A stretch of DNA of 64,000 nt from assembly GCF_016811915.1 (NCBI RefSeq), contig NZ_CP069127.1, positions 347,501 through 411,500 on the forward strand. Direction: 5' to 3'. The notes beneath the pieces were generated by a model that was not told where the DNA came from, did not search any database, and saw nothing but the letters and a program-made list of their open reading frames with translations. A program made the translations under genes and the position numbers. Positions within the stretch are counted from its first letter, which is position 1; every line of letters starts with the position of its first letter. Shown here piece by piece: positions 44,584-54,053 of the stretch. Source of the DNA: Brevibacillus choshinensis (GTDB lineage Bacteria; Bacillota; Bacilli; Brevibacillales; Brevibacillaceae).

Positions 44584-45342
44584 ATGGGTGGAGAGAAGGA
44601 AGTGCGATGGGAGCAAAGCATGGCGGACGCCTATAGACGGCTGGAGTCTCTCGTATCAGAGCAAGAAGTAGGGCAGGGGGAAGCATACAAAGGGCCTTGC
44701 GTGGAAAAGCAGTTGTTTGCCTTGATGACACAGGTCTATTTGATGGAAGAGGAGGTGCGCGTGAGGCAAAAGCTAAAACGAAAGTCCTCGCAGCGTATCT
44801 CTCGAGTCCTGCATGAAAGAATGGGGAATTTCCTCGGGCACAGGCTGACTGGCTATGAGTTTGGGGTTGTCGAAGGTTTGCTTTTTGCCAAAAAGGAAGG
44901 GAAGGTCGTAGCTGTGATCAAATGCATCCCGGATTTGGGCAGCTACGATACCCATTCCTGGAATGCGACGATCGCTCGCTTTGCGGGGCAGTATAAAAAG
45001 CGGTATCGACTGGCAGCTGAACAGCTTCTGTTTGTCGTCTGCTCGCTCTCCAAAAGTCTCGATGCAGCTCACGCCAAGGCCTTGACTGGAATCGAGGTGT
45101 GGAGCGGAACAGCACTTACGGCGCCGGCGTATCGGGAGGCCCTTCAGGACTATGTCACCAAATGCGTGGAGACGATGGAGGCACTCCCTGATCCTGCCCG
45201 GCAGCTCTATTTCTTGAGCGCGGAAGTTCATCCGAATGCACTTGCCTGTCAGCTGATTCAGAGGGAAACGGCGGCTTTGCCAGATCGTTGGCTCCGTCCA
45301 TCGGTAAGTGAATTGATCCAATATCTGGATTCTGGGCTGTGA
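44584..45342 (+). CDS. Unrecognised protein at the end of the kdp operon
   Basis: A 252-residue soluble protein that I do not recognise. The N-terminal half is helical and charged (RVRQKLKRKSSQRISRVLHE). The middle has GYEFGVVEGLLFAKKEGKVV with alternating strands and VAVIKCIP, loosely like an E-x-K nuclease core, and the C-terminus is helical. Three Cys occur. It begins 12 nt after the KdpD-like gene with GAGGATAACG before the ATG, so it is almost certainly in the kdp transcript. A link to potassium is contextual only. Confidence 0.8.
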   Translation: MGGEKEVRWEQSMADAYRRLESLVSEQEVGQGEAYKGPCVEKQLFALMTQVYLMEEEVRVRQKLKRKSSQRISRVLHERMGNFLGHRLTGYEFGVVEGLLFAKKEGKVVAVIKCIPDLGSYDTHSWNATIARFAGQYKKRYRLAAEQLLFVVCSLSKSLDAAHAKALTGIEVWSGTALTAPAYREALQDYVTKCVETMEALPDPARQLYFLSAEVHPNALACQLIQRETAALPDRWLRPSVSELIQYLDSGL

Positions 45343-45386
45343 TATACTGTAGGCATGTGCACAGTTGGAGGCAGGAGGGATCGGCT

Positions 45387-46271
45387 ATGAAAGTAAATGT
45401 GGTTGGCATACCACATTTTGCGGGAGCGTACGTCTCAGGGACGGAGCTCGCTCCAGAAGCTTTGCGAGCAGCGGGCTTAATCGAGCATTTGCAACAGGCT
45501 GGACTGAGTGTGCGCGATGAAGGAAATCTGAAGCTTCCGGATTATTTGCCCAGACACAATATTCCGCCCGTCCGCAATTGGCCGGCTCCCCGGATGCTGT
45601 GGGACTTGCTGCGGGAAGAAGTGCGCGGCTGGCTTGGCGGCGACGGTTTTGCCCTCATGCTCGGTGGGGATTGCAGCACGATCGTAGGCACTGCGACAGC
45701 CCATCAGGAGCTGCACGGAGATGCGGCGTACGTGCTGGTGATTGACGGCCATTTCGATGCCGTGGCCCCTTCGGCGAATCGCTGCGTGGGAGCGGCGGGA
45801 ATGGGGCTATGGTTTTTGCTCCGCGATAACCCGATGTGGGCGGCTGAAAAGGTATGGGATGCCGGGCGAATACACGTAATCGGGTGTCAGCAAAAGCCGC
45901 GGGAAGACTACGGCGTAGAAATCGTTACGCTCGCCGAAATGCGAACGGGCGGACTCATGCAGTCGGTCAGCACCATTTTGGAGAAAATTCCGGCGAATGC
46001 GAAACTGCTTGTTCATTTTGACGTAGATGTAATGGACGAAGAAGCAATGGCTGCCGCGTACTCACCGAGCAAAACCGGCTTATCTCTGGAAGAGGCTGAG
46101 GGTTTGCTTGCTGCAGTATTGCGGGATCATCGGGTAATAGGCTTGGAGGTAACGGAGTTTTCCGCTTTGCGGGACACAACGGGAATATATGCCGAACGCC
46201 TGGTTCGATTGCTGGGAAATGCATTGGCTACTCGCGCAACCACGGCTTCTTCTGATACACTAATGATATAA
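45387..46271 (+). CDS. Arginase/agmatinase-family protein with altered metal site
   Basis: A 294-residue ureohydrolase-fold protein. Metal-site motifs are GGDCS (Cys96 where classical arginases have His), VIDGHFDA (Asp120, His122, Asp124) and HFDVDVMD (Asp212, Asp214). The Cys form occurs in some divergent family members. The substrate, possibly a guanidino compound or formiminoglutamate, cannot be read. The ATG at 45387 follows AGGAGGGA; upstream in-frame codons lack a site. The kdp-operon gene ends 44 nt earlier and the Spo0M-like gene follows 33 nt later. Confidence 0.85.
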   Translation: MKVNVVGIPHFAGAYVSGTELAPEALRAAGLIEHLQQAGLSVRDEGNLKLPDYLPRHNIPPVRNWPAPRMLWDLLREEVRGWLGGDGFALMLGGDCSTIVGTATAHQELHGDAAYVLVIDGHFDAVAPSANRCVGAAGMGLWFLLRDNPMWAAEKVWDAGRIHVIGCQQKPREDYGVEIVTLAEMRTGGLMQSVSTILEKIPANAKLLVHFDVDVMDEEAMAAAYSPSKTGLSLEEAEGLLAAVLRDHRVIGLEVTEFSALRDTTGIYAERLVRLLGNALATRATTASSDTLMI

Positions 46272-46304
46272 GTATTTGCTTATGAGTGGAGGAGGAGAGG
46301 CTTT

Positions 46305-47267
46305 ATGCTGAAAAAGCTGATGGCGAAAATAGGTGTGGGTGCTGCCAAGGTGGACTTGCAGCTGGATCGTTCCGGGTACCGCCTCGGAGAAACCATGACA
46401 GGTGTGGTTCGGATCGAGGGCGGCAATGTCGAGCAACGCATTTCTGATTTGAGTGCGATGTTCATGATGAAGGCTTATGTGAAGGGGCAGGAAGTCACCA
46501 AACCGGTGCAGCTGTTCCCGATCAAAAGCCATTTCACGGTTCAGCCGAAGCCTTCCGTAATGGAGATTCCTTTTGCGTTTGAATTGCCGGAAGGGTTGGC
46601 GATGTCCACGCCGTCCATTCAGTACTACCTGCATACCAAGCTGGATGTGGAAATGGCGCTGGATCCGACGGACATGGATTACATTCAAGTACTTGCGCCG
46701 GTAGCGGTGGAACGTGTCCTGTATGCTCTGGAACGATTGGACCTGCGCCAAAAACCGGACTCCGGCAAGCTGACTCCGTACGGTCAGGAGTTTTCCTTTT
46801 TCCCAGGGACCCAGCTGGGCATTCCGCTGAAGGAGCTGGAAGTCATCTTTTTCTCTGCTCCAGGCGAGCTCAAGCTGCTGGTCGAGCTGGATCTGGCAAC
46901 GGGCTTCCTGAGAAGAGAGGTCGAATATAAGGCGGAGATCGTCATTCCGCAGGGGCTGCTCGAAGCAGGCCAAGAGGAGGAGCTCTCCCGTTTTCTGCTG
47001 GAGACGATCCGCGAGTATGCAAACAACCCAAGCGCCATCCCGTACGTATCGATGGCCGCTTACCGCCAAGGGCAGTACGGTCACCACTCTCACCGCGGAA
47101 GCGGCATGGGCGGCATGATTGGCGGTATGGCAGCAGGCTTCCTCGGGGGGATGCTGCTCAATGAAATGATGTTCGGAGACGATGAAGTCGCTTCGGACGA
47201 CATGGGCGGCGACGAAGGAGAAGACGGCGGCGGCTTCGACTTCGGTGGATTTGACGACGAGCTGTAA
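46305..47267 (+). CDS. spo0M: Spo0M-family (sporulation control) protein with extended C-terminus
   Basis: A 320-residue protein. The arrestin-like Spo0M core spans roughly residues 1-240 (KVDLQLDRSGYRLGETMTG, PFAFELPEGL, KLDVEMALDPTD). The C-terminal extension has a His-rich turn, a Gly/Met-rich glycine-zipper helix (MGGMIGGMAAGFLGGMLL) and an acidic Gly/Asp tail. B. subtilis Spo0M is shorter and lacks such an extension. The ATG follows GGAGGAGAGGC. The family affects sporulation timing and cell shape by an unclear mechanism. Confidence 0.9.
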   Translation: MLKKLMAKIGVGAAKVDLQLDRSGYRLGETMTGVVRIEGGNVEQRISDLSAMFMMKAYVKGQEVTKPVQLFPIKSHFTVQPKPSVMEIPFAFELPEGLAMSTPSIQYYLHTKLDVEMALDPTDMDYIQVLAPVAVERVLYALERLDLRQKPDSGKLTPYGQEFSFFPGTQLGIPLKELEVIFFSAPGELKLLVELDLATGFLRREVEYKAEIVIPQGLLEAGQEEELSRFLLETIREYANNPSAIPYVSMAAYRQGQYGHHSHRGSGMGGMIGGMAAGFLGGMLLNEMMFGDDEVASDDMGGDEGEDGGGFDFGGFDDEL

Positions 47268-47285
47268 GAGGATCGGAGCACATAG

Positions 47286-47326
47286 AAGAGCCACCGCTTG
47301 CCAAGAAGGCAGGCAGTGGCTTTTCT
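47286..47326 (+). terminator. Terminator after the Spo0M-like gene
   Basis: GCCAC pairs with GTGGC and inner TGCC with GGCA, followed by TTTTCTGTTC, between the convergent spo0M-like and spermidine-synthase-like genes. Confidence 0.75.
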
Positions 47327-47337
47327 GTTCAATCCTT

Positions 47338-48282
47338 TCAGTGCTTCTCATGGATTCTGGCTAAAACGTCGTTGCCATCGGTCTGTATCATTCTTTCGCT
47401 CCACTTTCGCTGATAATGGAGCGGAATCTGAAACATCTCCCTGAGTTTTTCTGGAGTCAGGTAGCAGGTGTTGATCCGCATGCTCACCTCATTGGGCGAT
47501 ATCGGTCTGGTGGCTGCTAAGCAAAAGCACCAGTCCTGTTCATATTTCTCCATCGCGTCATAGTGATAGGGCAACACATAATAACCGGCTGCCTTGAGGG
47601 TTGCCACAACACTCCAGCAGAATTCTGGCATCTCCGATAATATGGAGGATGCAATGGCTATCACTCCGCCTGGTGCCAGTCTTTTCTTCAGGAGTCTGTA
47701 AAACTCCCTGCTGTACAGTTTGCCAAGCGCGAGGGCTTTATTGCTGGGTTCTGGGACGTCAATGATGATGACATCCCACTGCTTCCGGCTTTTCTCCACG
47801 AATGCCCTGCCGTTCTTTATGATTGTGCGCACCTTGGGGTCGTTCAGGGAGCCTTTGTTAAATTTCACCAGTGGCTTGAAGTTTTTCCCTAAATCCATCA
47901 TTGCATCGTCTATGTCAATCACCGTGACCTTATCCACCTCAGTGTATCGAAGCACTTCTCGCGTGGTTATTCCGCCTCCGCCGCCAATGATCAGGATTCG
48001 CTTCGGCGATGGGACAACGGACATCGGTATATGTACCAAGGTTTCGGCCCATATATCGTCATCCTCTGTCGTTCCAAACATCACGTAGCCATCGCCATAG
48101 ACCAGCACTTGCCCATCTTTTTGTCGGACTACCGCGATTCGCTGGAAAGGTGTCTTCAGTCGGCGCAGAATGCGGTATTTCCCGTCCGGCTCGTCTTCCT
48201 TGGATATATAATCGCGCAAGGATACAGTTCTTGCATCGAACAGAGAACCGTCAGATACCGTTTGCCGTATCTTATTCACCAT
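47338..48282 (-). CDS. Spermidine-synthase-like protein
   Basis: A 314-residue Rossmann protein of the aminopropyltransferase fold. SAM motif reads IIGGGGGITTREVLRY, the following acidic loop is VIDIDD rather than the usual EID, and the catalytic-loop region is IIIDVPEPSNKALALGKLYS. A polyamine product is not certain because several active-site positions differ from classical SpeE. GAAAGGAGG precedes the ATG on the minus strand. It follows the tandem fusion gene by 47 nt. Confidence 0.85.
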   Translation of the reverse strand: MVNKIRQTVSDGSLFDARTVSLRDYISKEDEPDGKYRILRRLKTPFQRIAVVRQKDGQVLVYGDGYVMFGTTEDDDIWAETLVHIPMSVVPSPKRILIIGGGGGITTREVLRYTEVDKVTVIDIDDAMMDLGKNFKPLVKFNKGSLNDPKVRTIIKNGRAFVEKSRKQWDVIIIDVPEPSNKALALGKLYSREFYRLLKKRLAPGGVIAIASSILSEMPEFCWSVVATLKAAGYYVLPYHYDAMEKYEQDWCFCLAATRPISPNEVSMRINTCYLTPEKLREMFQIPLHYQRKWSERMIQTDGNDVLARIHEKH

Positions 48283-48329
48283 GAAATCCTCCTTTCAGCT
48301 GCTGTCCGGATTAAACACATGCAATCCTA

Positions 48330-50216
48330 TCATTCTCGTCTAGCAGACGTTAAGATGACTCCGACTTCCTTCCTATATGTTTTGTGTAAGTTCTTGTTGC
48401 TCATTCTGTTTGCCTTGGCATTCCTTCGAACCGATCGGATTTTCTTCGTGAAATGGAACCATGAGTCGAGCTTTACCGGAATCGTTTCAGTCTGGACGGA
48501 AATCTTTCTATCTCCCCACTCAAGACTCTCATTTGCAGCCAAATGAAATCCCCAATCACCGAACGATGGTACGGTGACGTGGTAGCTTAGCGTGTTCAAT
48601 CCTATGCTTTTCAGTGTTTTACCTATGCTCCAGTACACAGACGGAGCGCTCTCCGGCGAATGAGATTGACAAACCAAGATGCCGTTCGGGGTCAATTGCT
48701 GGAACATGATTCGAAAGAACTCTGCCGTATACAAGCTGCTTACCACTTCATCTGCAGGATCTGGGAAATCAACGATGATGGCATCATAAAGATCCCTTTG
48801 CTCCGACAAAAACTCGCGGGCATCCATTTGATAGATGGTGACTCGCGCATCACTCAAAGAATGCTCATTTAATGACGCCACTTTTTTTACGCTTTTCGCC
48901 ACTTTGAGAACCAGCGGATCCAGATCTACGAGATCAACGTTCCTCACATCCGTATATTTGAGGACTTCCCGCACGGCAAAACCGTCGCCGCCCCCCACTA
49001 TTAGGATACGTTCACGTTTGGGAATGAGCGTCATTGCGGGGTGAACGAGTGCTTCATGGTAAATTCGTTCATCCAAAGAGCTGAATTGCAGCTGCTTATC
49101 CAGGTACATGCGAACATCTTTCGATTGGATGATGAAAACTTGGTTGCCGTCAAAGGAACCTTGCTCCAGGATCCGATGGGGTCCAGACAGCAATTGCTGC
49201 AATTCAATTAAGTCTTCGGTGTCACTGGAACCATTCTCGCTCGAATGGCTGTTATCGTAATCTTGGAGATCGCTCAATGCGATGAGATTTGCAGTAGGAG
49301 CTGGAAGCAGAGGGGAGTAGAGTTTGTGCAAATTTGGATTGTCTGATGTGTTGACACGGGCGCTCTTGCGGACGGATAGAACATTTGTGGGGAATTGAAA
49401 CCATGCAGAAATATCTGGAGGAAGTGTTCGATGCGGAACAGCAATTGACTTGTTTGGCCAGACGACGGTTTTTTTTCCTGCCAAATGAAATCCCCAATCA
49501 CCAAAAGAAGGGACAGTCAGATGATAGCCGAGCGTCTTAAATCCGGCCCTTTCAAGTGTACGCGCTATACTCCAGAACAACAAAGGTACTTTCTTCGGAG
49601 AAAGTGACTGACAGACTAATATGCCATCTTCGGATAAAAGGGAGAACAGACCATTAAACACCTGCAGGGAATATAAGTTCCCAATCTGTTCATTTACCGG
49701 GTCTGGAAAATCTACAAGGATCACATCGTATTTTTCGCTAGCGCTTGCTAAGTACGTATGAATTTCATCCTTAAAAACGCTCAAACGCTTGTCGAACAAC
49801 GCTCGCTCGTTGAGGGTATTCATTTCAGGCATTTTCTTGATGGCATTCAGTAAACGGACGGAGATGCCGACCAAATCGACTTGTTTGACATCCGCATATT
49901 TGAAAACTTCACGCAGCAGCAGACCATCATTACTTCCAATGCACAAAACTCGGTCGCGCTTGGGAGCAAGGCTCATCGCAGGGTGAACGAAAGCTTCATG
50001 ATACATCCGTTCGTCCATCGAGTTGAATTGCATCTGATTATTCAAGTACATTTGGATATTTGGCGATTCCAAAACCAGTACGTTTTGATACTTGCTAGTA
50101 CCCTCGTACAGAATTTTATGCGGACCTGCCAATAACTGCTCCAGCTCTATGAGGTCTTCCTTATCCCCGCGTTCATGAGACATTGATAATTCTGGACCTT
50201 TCCCATTTTTCAACAT
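48330..50216 (-). CDS. Tandem fusion of two spermidine-synthase-like domains
   Basis: A 628-residue protein with two aminopropyltransferase-type modules offset by 314 residues. Module 2 has intact GGGDG (408-412), VDLDPLV, VDFPDPADEVV and VPSFGDWGFHLA. Module 1 has GSNDG (94-98) and VGIS in place of the acidic loop, but keeps VDFPDP and VPSFGDWGFHLA. The DFPDP and PSFGDWGF motifs match the family whose members usually carry an N-terminal TM domain; none is present here. Module 1 looks catalytically dead, module 2 possibly active. The ATG at 50216 follows GCGGGGTGA; a longer open frame upstream lacks a site. Confidence 0.85.
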   Translation of the reverse strand: MLKNGKGPELSMSHERGDKEDLIELEQLLAGPHKILYEGTSKYQNVLVLESPNIQMYLNNQMQFNSMDERMYHEAFVHPAMSLAPKRDRVLCIGSNDGLLLREVFKYADVKQVDLVGISVRLLNAIKKMPEMNTLNERALFDKRLSVFKDEIHTYLASASEKYDVILVDFPDPVNEQIGNLYSLQVFNGLFSLLSEDGILVCQSLSPKKVPLLFWSIARTLERAGFKTLGYHLTVPSFGDWGFHLAGKKTVVWPNKSIAVPHRTLPPDISAWFQFPTNVLSVRKSARVNTSDNPNLHKLYSPLLPAPTANLIALSDLQDYDNSHSSENGSSDTEDLIELQQLLSGPHRILEQGSFDGNQVFIIQSKDVRMYLDKQLQFSSLDERIYHEALVHPAMTLIPKRERILIVGGGDGFAVREVLKYTDVRNVDLVDLDPLVLKVAKSVKKVASLNEHSLSDARVTIYQMDAREFLSEQRDLYDAIIVDFPDPADEVVSSLYTAEFFRIMFQQLTPNGILVCQSHSPESAPSVYWSIGKTLKSIGLNTLSYHVTVPSFGDWGFHLAANESLEWGDRKISVQTETIPVKLDSWFHFTKKIRSVRRNAKANRMSNKNLHKTYRKEVGVILTSARRE

Positions 50217-50437
50217 TTCACCCCGCCTCATGTGTGCTGTTGTACGGTACAGTATACGAACGACGTGAAAAAATGCTTGGGTTTCTACCCAATATAGAAA
50301 ACAAAAGTAAGTGGAGCCGTGCAGGAATGACCTCCGCGCAAGTGGCCCTATGAACCGTAGCTTTTTTTCCCGTTTTCCGCACATCGGAAAAGCCATCCGC
50401 GTATACCTAGTAGGCAACGAGAAAGAGGTGACCACAT

Positions 50438-51118
50438 ATGAGCGGATGGCTCTCGCTCCTGCTCGTTTCCCTGGCCATCAGTATGGACAGTGTCAGCGTA
50501 GGATTGACGTACGGGCTGCGTAACATGAGAATGCCATTCTTGTCGCTTGCCGTCGTGTCTGGTTGTTCATTTATCGTCGTTTACGGTGTCATGATGATCG
50601 GCTCGTCTCTGACGTATTGGCTGACTCCGGAGATTGGAAAGCAGATCGGGGCTGCCGTCCTGATCGCGATGGGGCTGTTCACGCTGTGGCGGCTCGTCTC
50701 TCCGCGTTCCGCTGCCGAAGAAGAGCAGAGCCAGAAGGAGCAGGTGTCCGTCGCTTTGCGGCAGGGAGAGCAGGAGCCCACGGTTCTCTCGCAATTTCGC
50801 ATGTTTGGATTGATGATTCAAATTCTGCGCGATCCCTCTCGCGCCGATACCGACCGCTCGGGGCACATTATGGGCTCGGAGGCTGTCATGCTCGGTTTGG
50901 CCCTGTCCCTCGATGCGTTCGGCGCCGGGATCAGCCTGACGTTCCTCGGCTATTCTCCGTTGATTGTCGCTCTCTGCATCGCCTTGATGAGCGCGTTGCT
51001 CCTGCAAATTGGCATGACGCTGGGGAGGCGAGCGGGTCAGAGCAAGTGGATTGCCAAGCTGACCTGGCTGCCGCCGATTTTGCTGATCTGCATCGGGCTT
51101 GCGAAAAGCTTGAAATAA
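50438..51118 (+). CDS. ytaF: Sporulation membrane protein YtaF (MntP-like fold)
   Basis: A 226-residue six-TM protein with the repeat motif SMDSVSVGL and SLDAFGAGI, the two Asp-containing helices of the MntP/LysE-like fold. The central loop has the YtaF-typical DPSRADTDRSGHI. MntP exports manganese; YtaF is a sporulation paralogue of unknown transport. AAAGAGGTGACC precedes the ATG. A terminator follows. Confidence 0.9.
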   Translation: MSGWLSLLLVSLAISMDSVSVGLTYGLRNMRMPFLSLAVVSGCSFIVVYGVMMIGSSLTYWLTPEIGKQIGAAVLIAMGLFTLWRLVSPRSAAEEEQSQKEQVSVALRQGEQEPTVLSQFRMFGLMIQILRDPSRADTDRSGHIMGSEAVMLGLALSLDAFGAGISLTFLGYSPLIVALCIALMSALLLQIGMTLGRRAGQSKWIAKLTWLPPILLICIGLAKSLK

Positions 51119-51130
51119 CCGAAAATCATC

Positions 51131-51163
51131 TGCCCGTCCCAGGCACAGGGACGGGTTGTTTTA
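51131..51163 (+). terminator. Terminator after ytaF
   Basis: CCCGTCCC pairs with GGGACGGG around AGGCACA, followed by TTGTTTTATTTT. Confidence 0.85.
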
Positions 51164-51222
51164 TTTTGTGGCTCGTCTGCATACATATCAGAATGAGTGA
51201 GAAGTGGATGGAGGAGATGTAG

Positions 51223-54030
51223 GTGGATACACAGCCAATTCGAAAATGGTACACGCTGGCGGCGACTGACGTGACCGAAGCCCTTCATAGCGATGCGGCA
51301 CAGGGATTGACTCAGCAGGAGGCGGAGCGGCGACTGGCTAAGCAAGGTGCCAACCAGTTGGCTGAAAGCAAGCGAAAGCCTCTCTATACAGTCTTTCTCG
51401 ATCAGTTCAAGGATTTTATGGTACTCATCCTGTTCATCGCTACCTTGATTTCCTACGTTCTCGGAGAGTATCTCGATGCCATCACGATTATTGCGATCAT
51501 CATCATTAACGGGATTCTCGGCTTCATTCAGGAGGCCAAGGCAGAGCGTTCCCTGCAGGCGCTAAAGGAGCTGGCTTCCCCCATGGCGCGGGTCATGCGG
51601 GATGGACAGCTGTCGATGATTCCCGCTTCCCGCCTGGTCCCTGGGGATATGGTATGGCTGGAAGCAGGGGATCGCGTGCCCGCGGATATGCGCCTGATCG
51701 CTGCCAACCGCTTGGAAGTCGAAGAGTCGGCCTTGACTGGGGAGTCGGTGCCAGTCAGTAAATCGATCAAAAGGCTGGAAGTGGCATCGGAGACGCAGGT
51801 ACCGCTGGGAGATCAGAAAAACCTTGCCTTCATGGGTACCATGGTGACCGGAGGAACGGGGCACGGCGTCGTAGTGGCCACTGGGATGGGCACAGAGATT
51901 GGAAAGATCGCACACCTGATGAACACGGCGGAGGAAGTCGAGACTCCTTTGCAAATGCGGTTGGAGCAAATGGGCAAAATCCTCGTGGTCGTAGCCGTTC
52001 TCCTCACGATCGTCGTGATTGCCGCAGGGGTCTGGCACGGACATGAGCTGTTCACGATGTTCCTCGCGGGGGTCAGTCTTGCCGTAGCGGCGATCCCGGA
52101 AGGATTGCCAGCGATTGTGACAGTGGCGCTCGCGCTCGGTGTGCAACGGATGATACGGCGCAATGCGATCGTTCGCAAGCTGCCCTCGGTAGAGACACTC
52201 GGCTGCGCGTCCGTCATCTGCTCGGATAAAACGGGTACCCTCACGCAGAACAAAATGACGGTCACACAGGTGTGGCATAGCAATACCCTCTACGATGTGA
52301 GCGGCAACGGGTATACCCCAGAAGGGGCATTCCTTCTGCAGGGAAAAATGGTCTCTCCGGCTCGAGATGGCGCGCTCAATCAGATCCTGCGTATCGCGGA
52401 GCGCTGCAATAACGCCCGGCTGACTTGTGAAGAGCAGAGCACGCGCAATATTTTGGGAATGGGCAAAACCTCTCGTTTCTGGCAGGTCGTAGGCGATCCG
52501 ACGGAAGGCGCGCTAAAGGTGCTGGCCGCCAAAGGACAAAACGGCACGATCGAGCGGGGGAAAGCAGCGCACCAGTCGATCCGGGTCGAGGAGCTTCCGT
52601 TTGATTCCGACCGGAAAATGATGTCCGTCGTGGAAAAAGGATCGGATGGCGTGCACTCTCTCTTGACGAAAGGAGCAGTAGAAGCCGTGCTGGCGCGCTC
52701 CACGCACATTCTGTGGAAAGGGGAGCTGCAGCCGCTCTCCGCAACCATTCGCCATCAGGTTTTGGAGCAAACCGAAGCCATGGCTGGAAAAGCGCTGCGT
52801 GTTCTGGCGTTCGCTTACAAAACATTGCAAGGCTATCGTCCTGGACAGCCGATCGGGTCAATTGAAAACAATCTCGTTTTTGTCGGAGTGGCTGGGATGA
52901 TCGACCCGCCACGGGAAGAGGTCCGTCCCGCGATCAATCTGTGCCATCAGGCGGGAATCAAGACGGTCATGATCACGGGCGACCACAAGGTGACGGCCGA
53001 GGCGATAGCAAGGCAGATCGGCCTGGTGCGCGGTTATGGCGAAGTGCTGGAAGGACGTGATCTGGATAACTTGTCCGATAGCCAATTGGCGGAGTACGTC
53101 GAGCGGGTATCGGTCTACGCCCGCGTCTCTCCAGAGCACAAGCTGCGGATCGTGCGCGCCCTGCAAAGCAGAGGCCATGTGGTAGCAATGACGGGCGATG
53201 GGGTAAACGATGCGCCTGCGATCAAAACCTCGGACATCGGCATCGCTATGGGGATCACGGGTACCGATGTGACAAAGGAAGCTGCCGATCTCGTGCTTCG
53301 CGACGACAACTTTGCCACGATCGTTTCTGCCGTAGAAGAAGGTCGGAATATTTACGACAATATCCGCAAGTTCATCCGATACCTGCTCGCCTCCAACGTA
53401 GGGGAAATTCTCGTCATGTTCTTCGCGATGCTTCTCGGATTGCCTCTGCCGATGGTCCCGATCCAAATCTTGTGGGTCAATCTGGTGACGGATGGCTTGC
53501 CTGCCATGGCACTCGGCGTAGATCCGGCAGAAGCGGATACGATGTACCAGAGGCCGCGCAACAAGTCGGAGAATATCTTTAGCCGGGGACTGGGCTGGAA
53601 AATCATCAGCCGTGGATTCCTGATCGGGGCGATGACGCTGCTCGCATTCTGGCTGACCTTGCGTGAAAATCCAAACGATCTGGTGCATGCGCAGACGGTT
53701 GCCTTTGTCACCCTGGTGATGGCGCAGCTGATCCACGTCTTTGATTGCCGCAGTCAGTACAGCGTTTTTCACCGCAATATCTTCGAAAATAAATATCTGG
53801 TTTGGGCGGTCATCTCATCCCTCGTGCTCGTCCTCGGTGTCGTCTATATCGACTCCCTCCAGCCGATCTTCAAGACGACGGATCTGTCGCTGCGCGATTG
53901 GGCGTTGATTCTGGTCACGTCCGGAGTGCCTACGTTTGTAGCGGGAATCGGCGGGGTGCTCTCGAGCGGCAGACCAAAGGCGAAAACACAGCAAAAACGC
54001 CCGTCCATGCGTACCGTGCGTCCTGACTGA
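51223..54030 (+). CDS. Calcium-transporting P2A-type ATPase
   Basis: A 935-residue SERCA-like pump, similar to Bacillus YloB. Features are the N-terminal cation ATPase domain, actuator LTGESVPVSK, the Ca-site helix PEGLPAIVTVALALG, phosphorylation SDKTGTLTQNKM, hinge TGDGVNDAPAIK and late TM6 NLVTDGLPAMALG. It exports Ca2+ from the cytoplasm; the B. subtilis homologue is expressed in sporulation. The start is GTG at 51223, six bases after GAGGAG. yunB follows 23 nt later. Confidence 0.93.
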   Translation: MDTQPIRKWYTLAATDVTEALHSDAAQGLTQQEAERRLAKQGANQLAESKRKPLYTVFLDQFKDFMVLILFIATLISYVLGEYLDAITIIAIIIINGILGFIQEAKAERSLQALKELASPMARVMRDGQLSMIPASRLVPGDMVWLEAGDRVPADMRLIAANRLEVEESALTGESVPVSKSIKRLEVASETQVPLGDQKNLAFMGTMVTGGTGHGVVVATGMGTEIGKIAHLMNTAEEVETPLQMRLEQMGKILVVVAVLLTIVVIAAGVWHGHELFTMFLAGVSLAVAAIPEGLPAIVTVALALGVQRMIRRNAIVRKLPSVETLGCASVICSDKTGTLTQNKMTVTQVWHSNTLYDVSGNGYTPEGAFLLQGKMVSPARDGALNQILRIAERCNNARLTCEEQSTRNILGMGKTSRFWQVVGDPTEGALKVLAAKGQNGTIERGKAAHQSIRVEELPFDSDRKMMSVVEKGSDGVHSLLTKGAVEAVLARSTHILWKGELQPLSATIRHQVLEQTEAMAGKALRVLAFAYKTLQGYRPGQPIGSIENNLVFVGVAGMIDPPREEVRPAINLCHQAGIKTVMITGDHKVTAEAIARQIGLVRGYGEVLEGRDLDNLSDSQLAEYVERVSVYARVSPEHKLRIVRALQSRGHVVAMTGDGVNDAPAIKTSDIGIAMGITGTDVTKEAADLVLRDDNFATIVSAVEEGRNIYDNIRKFIRYLLASNVGEILVMFFAMLLGLPLPMVPIQILWVNLVTDGLPAMALGVDPAEADTMYQRPRNKSENIFSRGLGWKIISRGFLIGAMTLLAFWLTLRENPNDLVHAQTVAFVTLVMAQLIHVFDCRSQYSVFHRNIFENKYLVWAVISSLVLVLGVVYIDSLQPIFKTTDLSLRDWALILVTSGVPTFVAGIGGVLSSGRPKAKTQQKRPSMRTVRPD

Positions 54031-54053
54031 TTAGGCAAAAGAGAGGGATGGAT

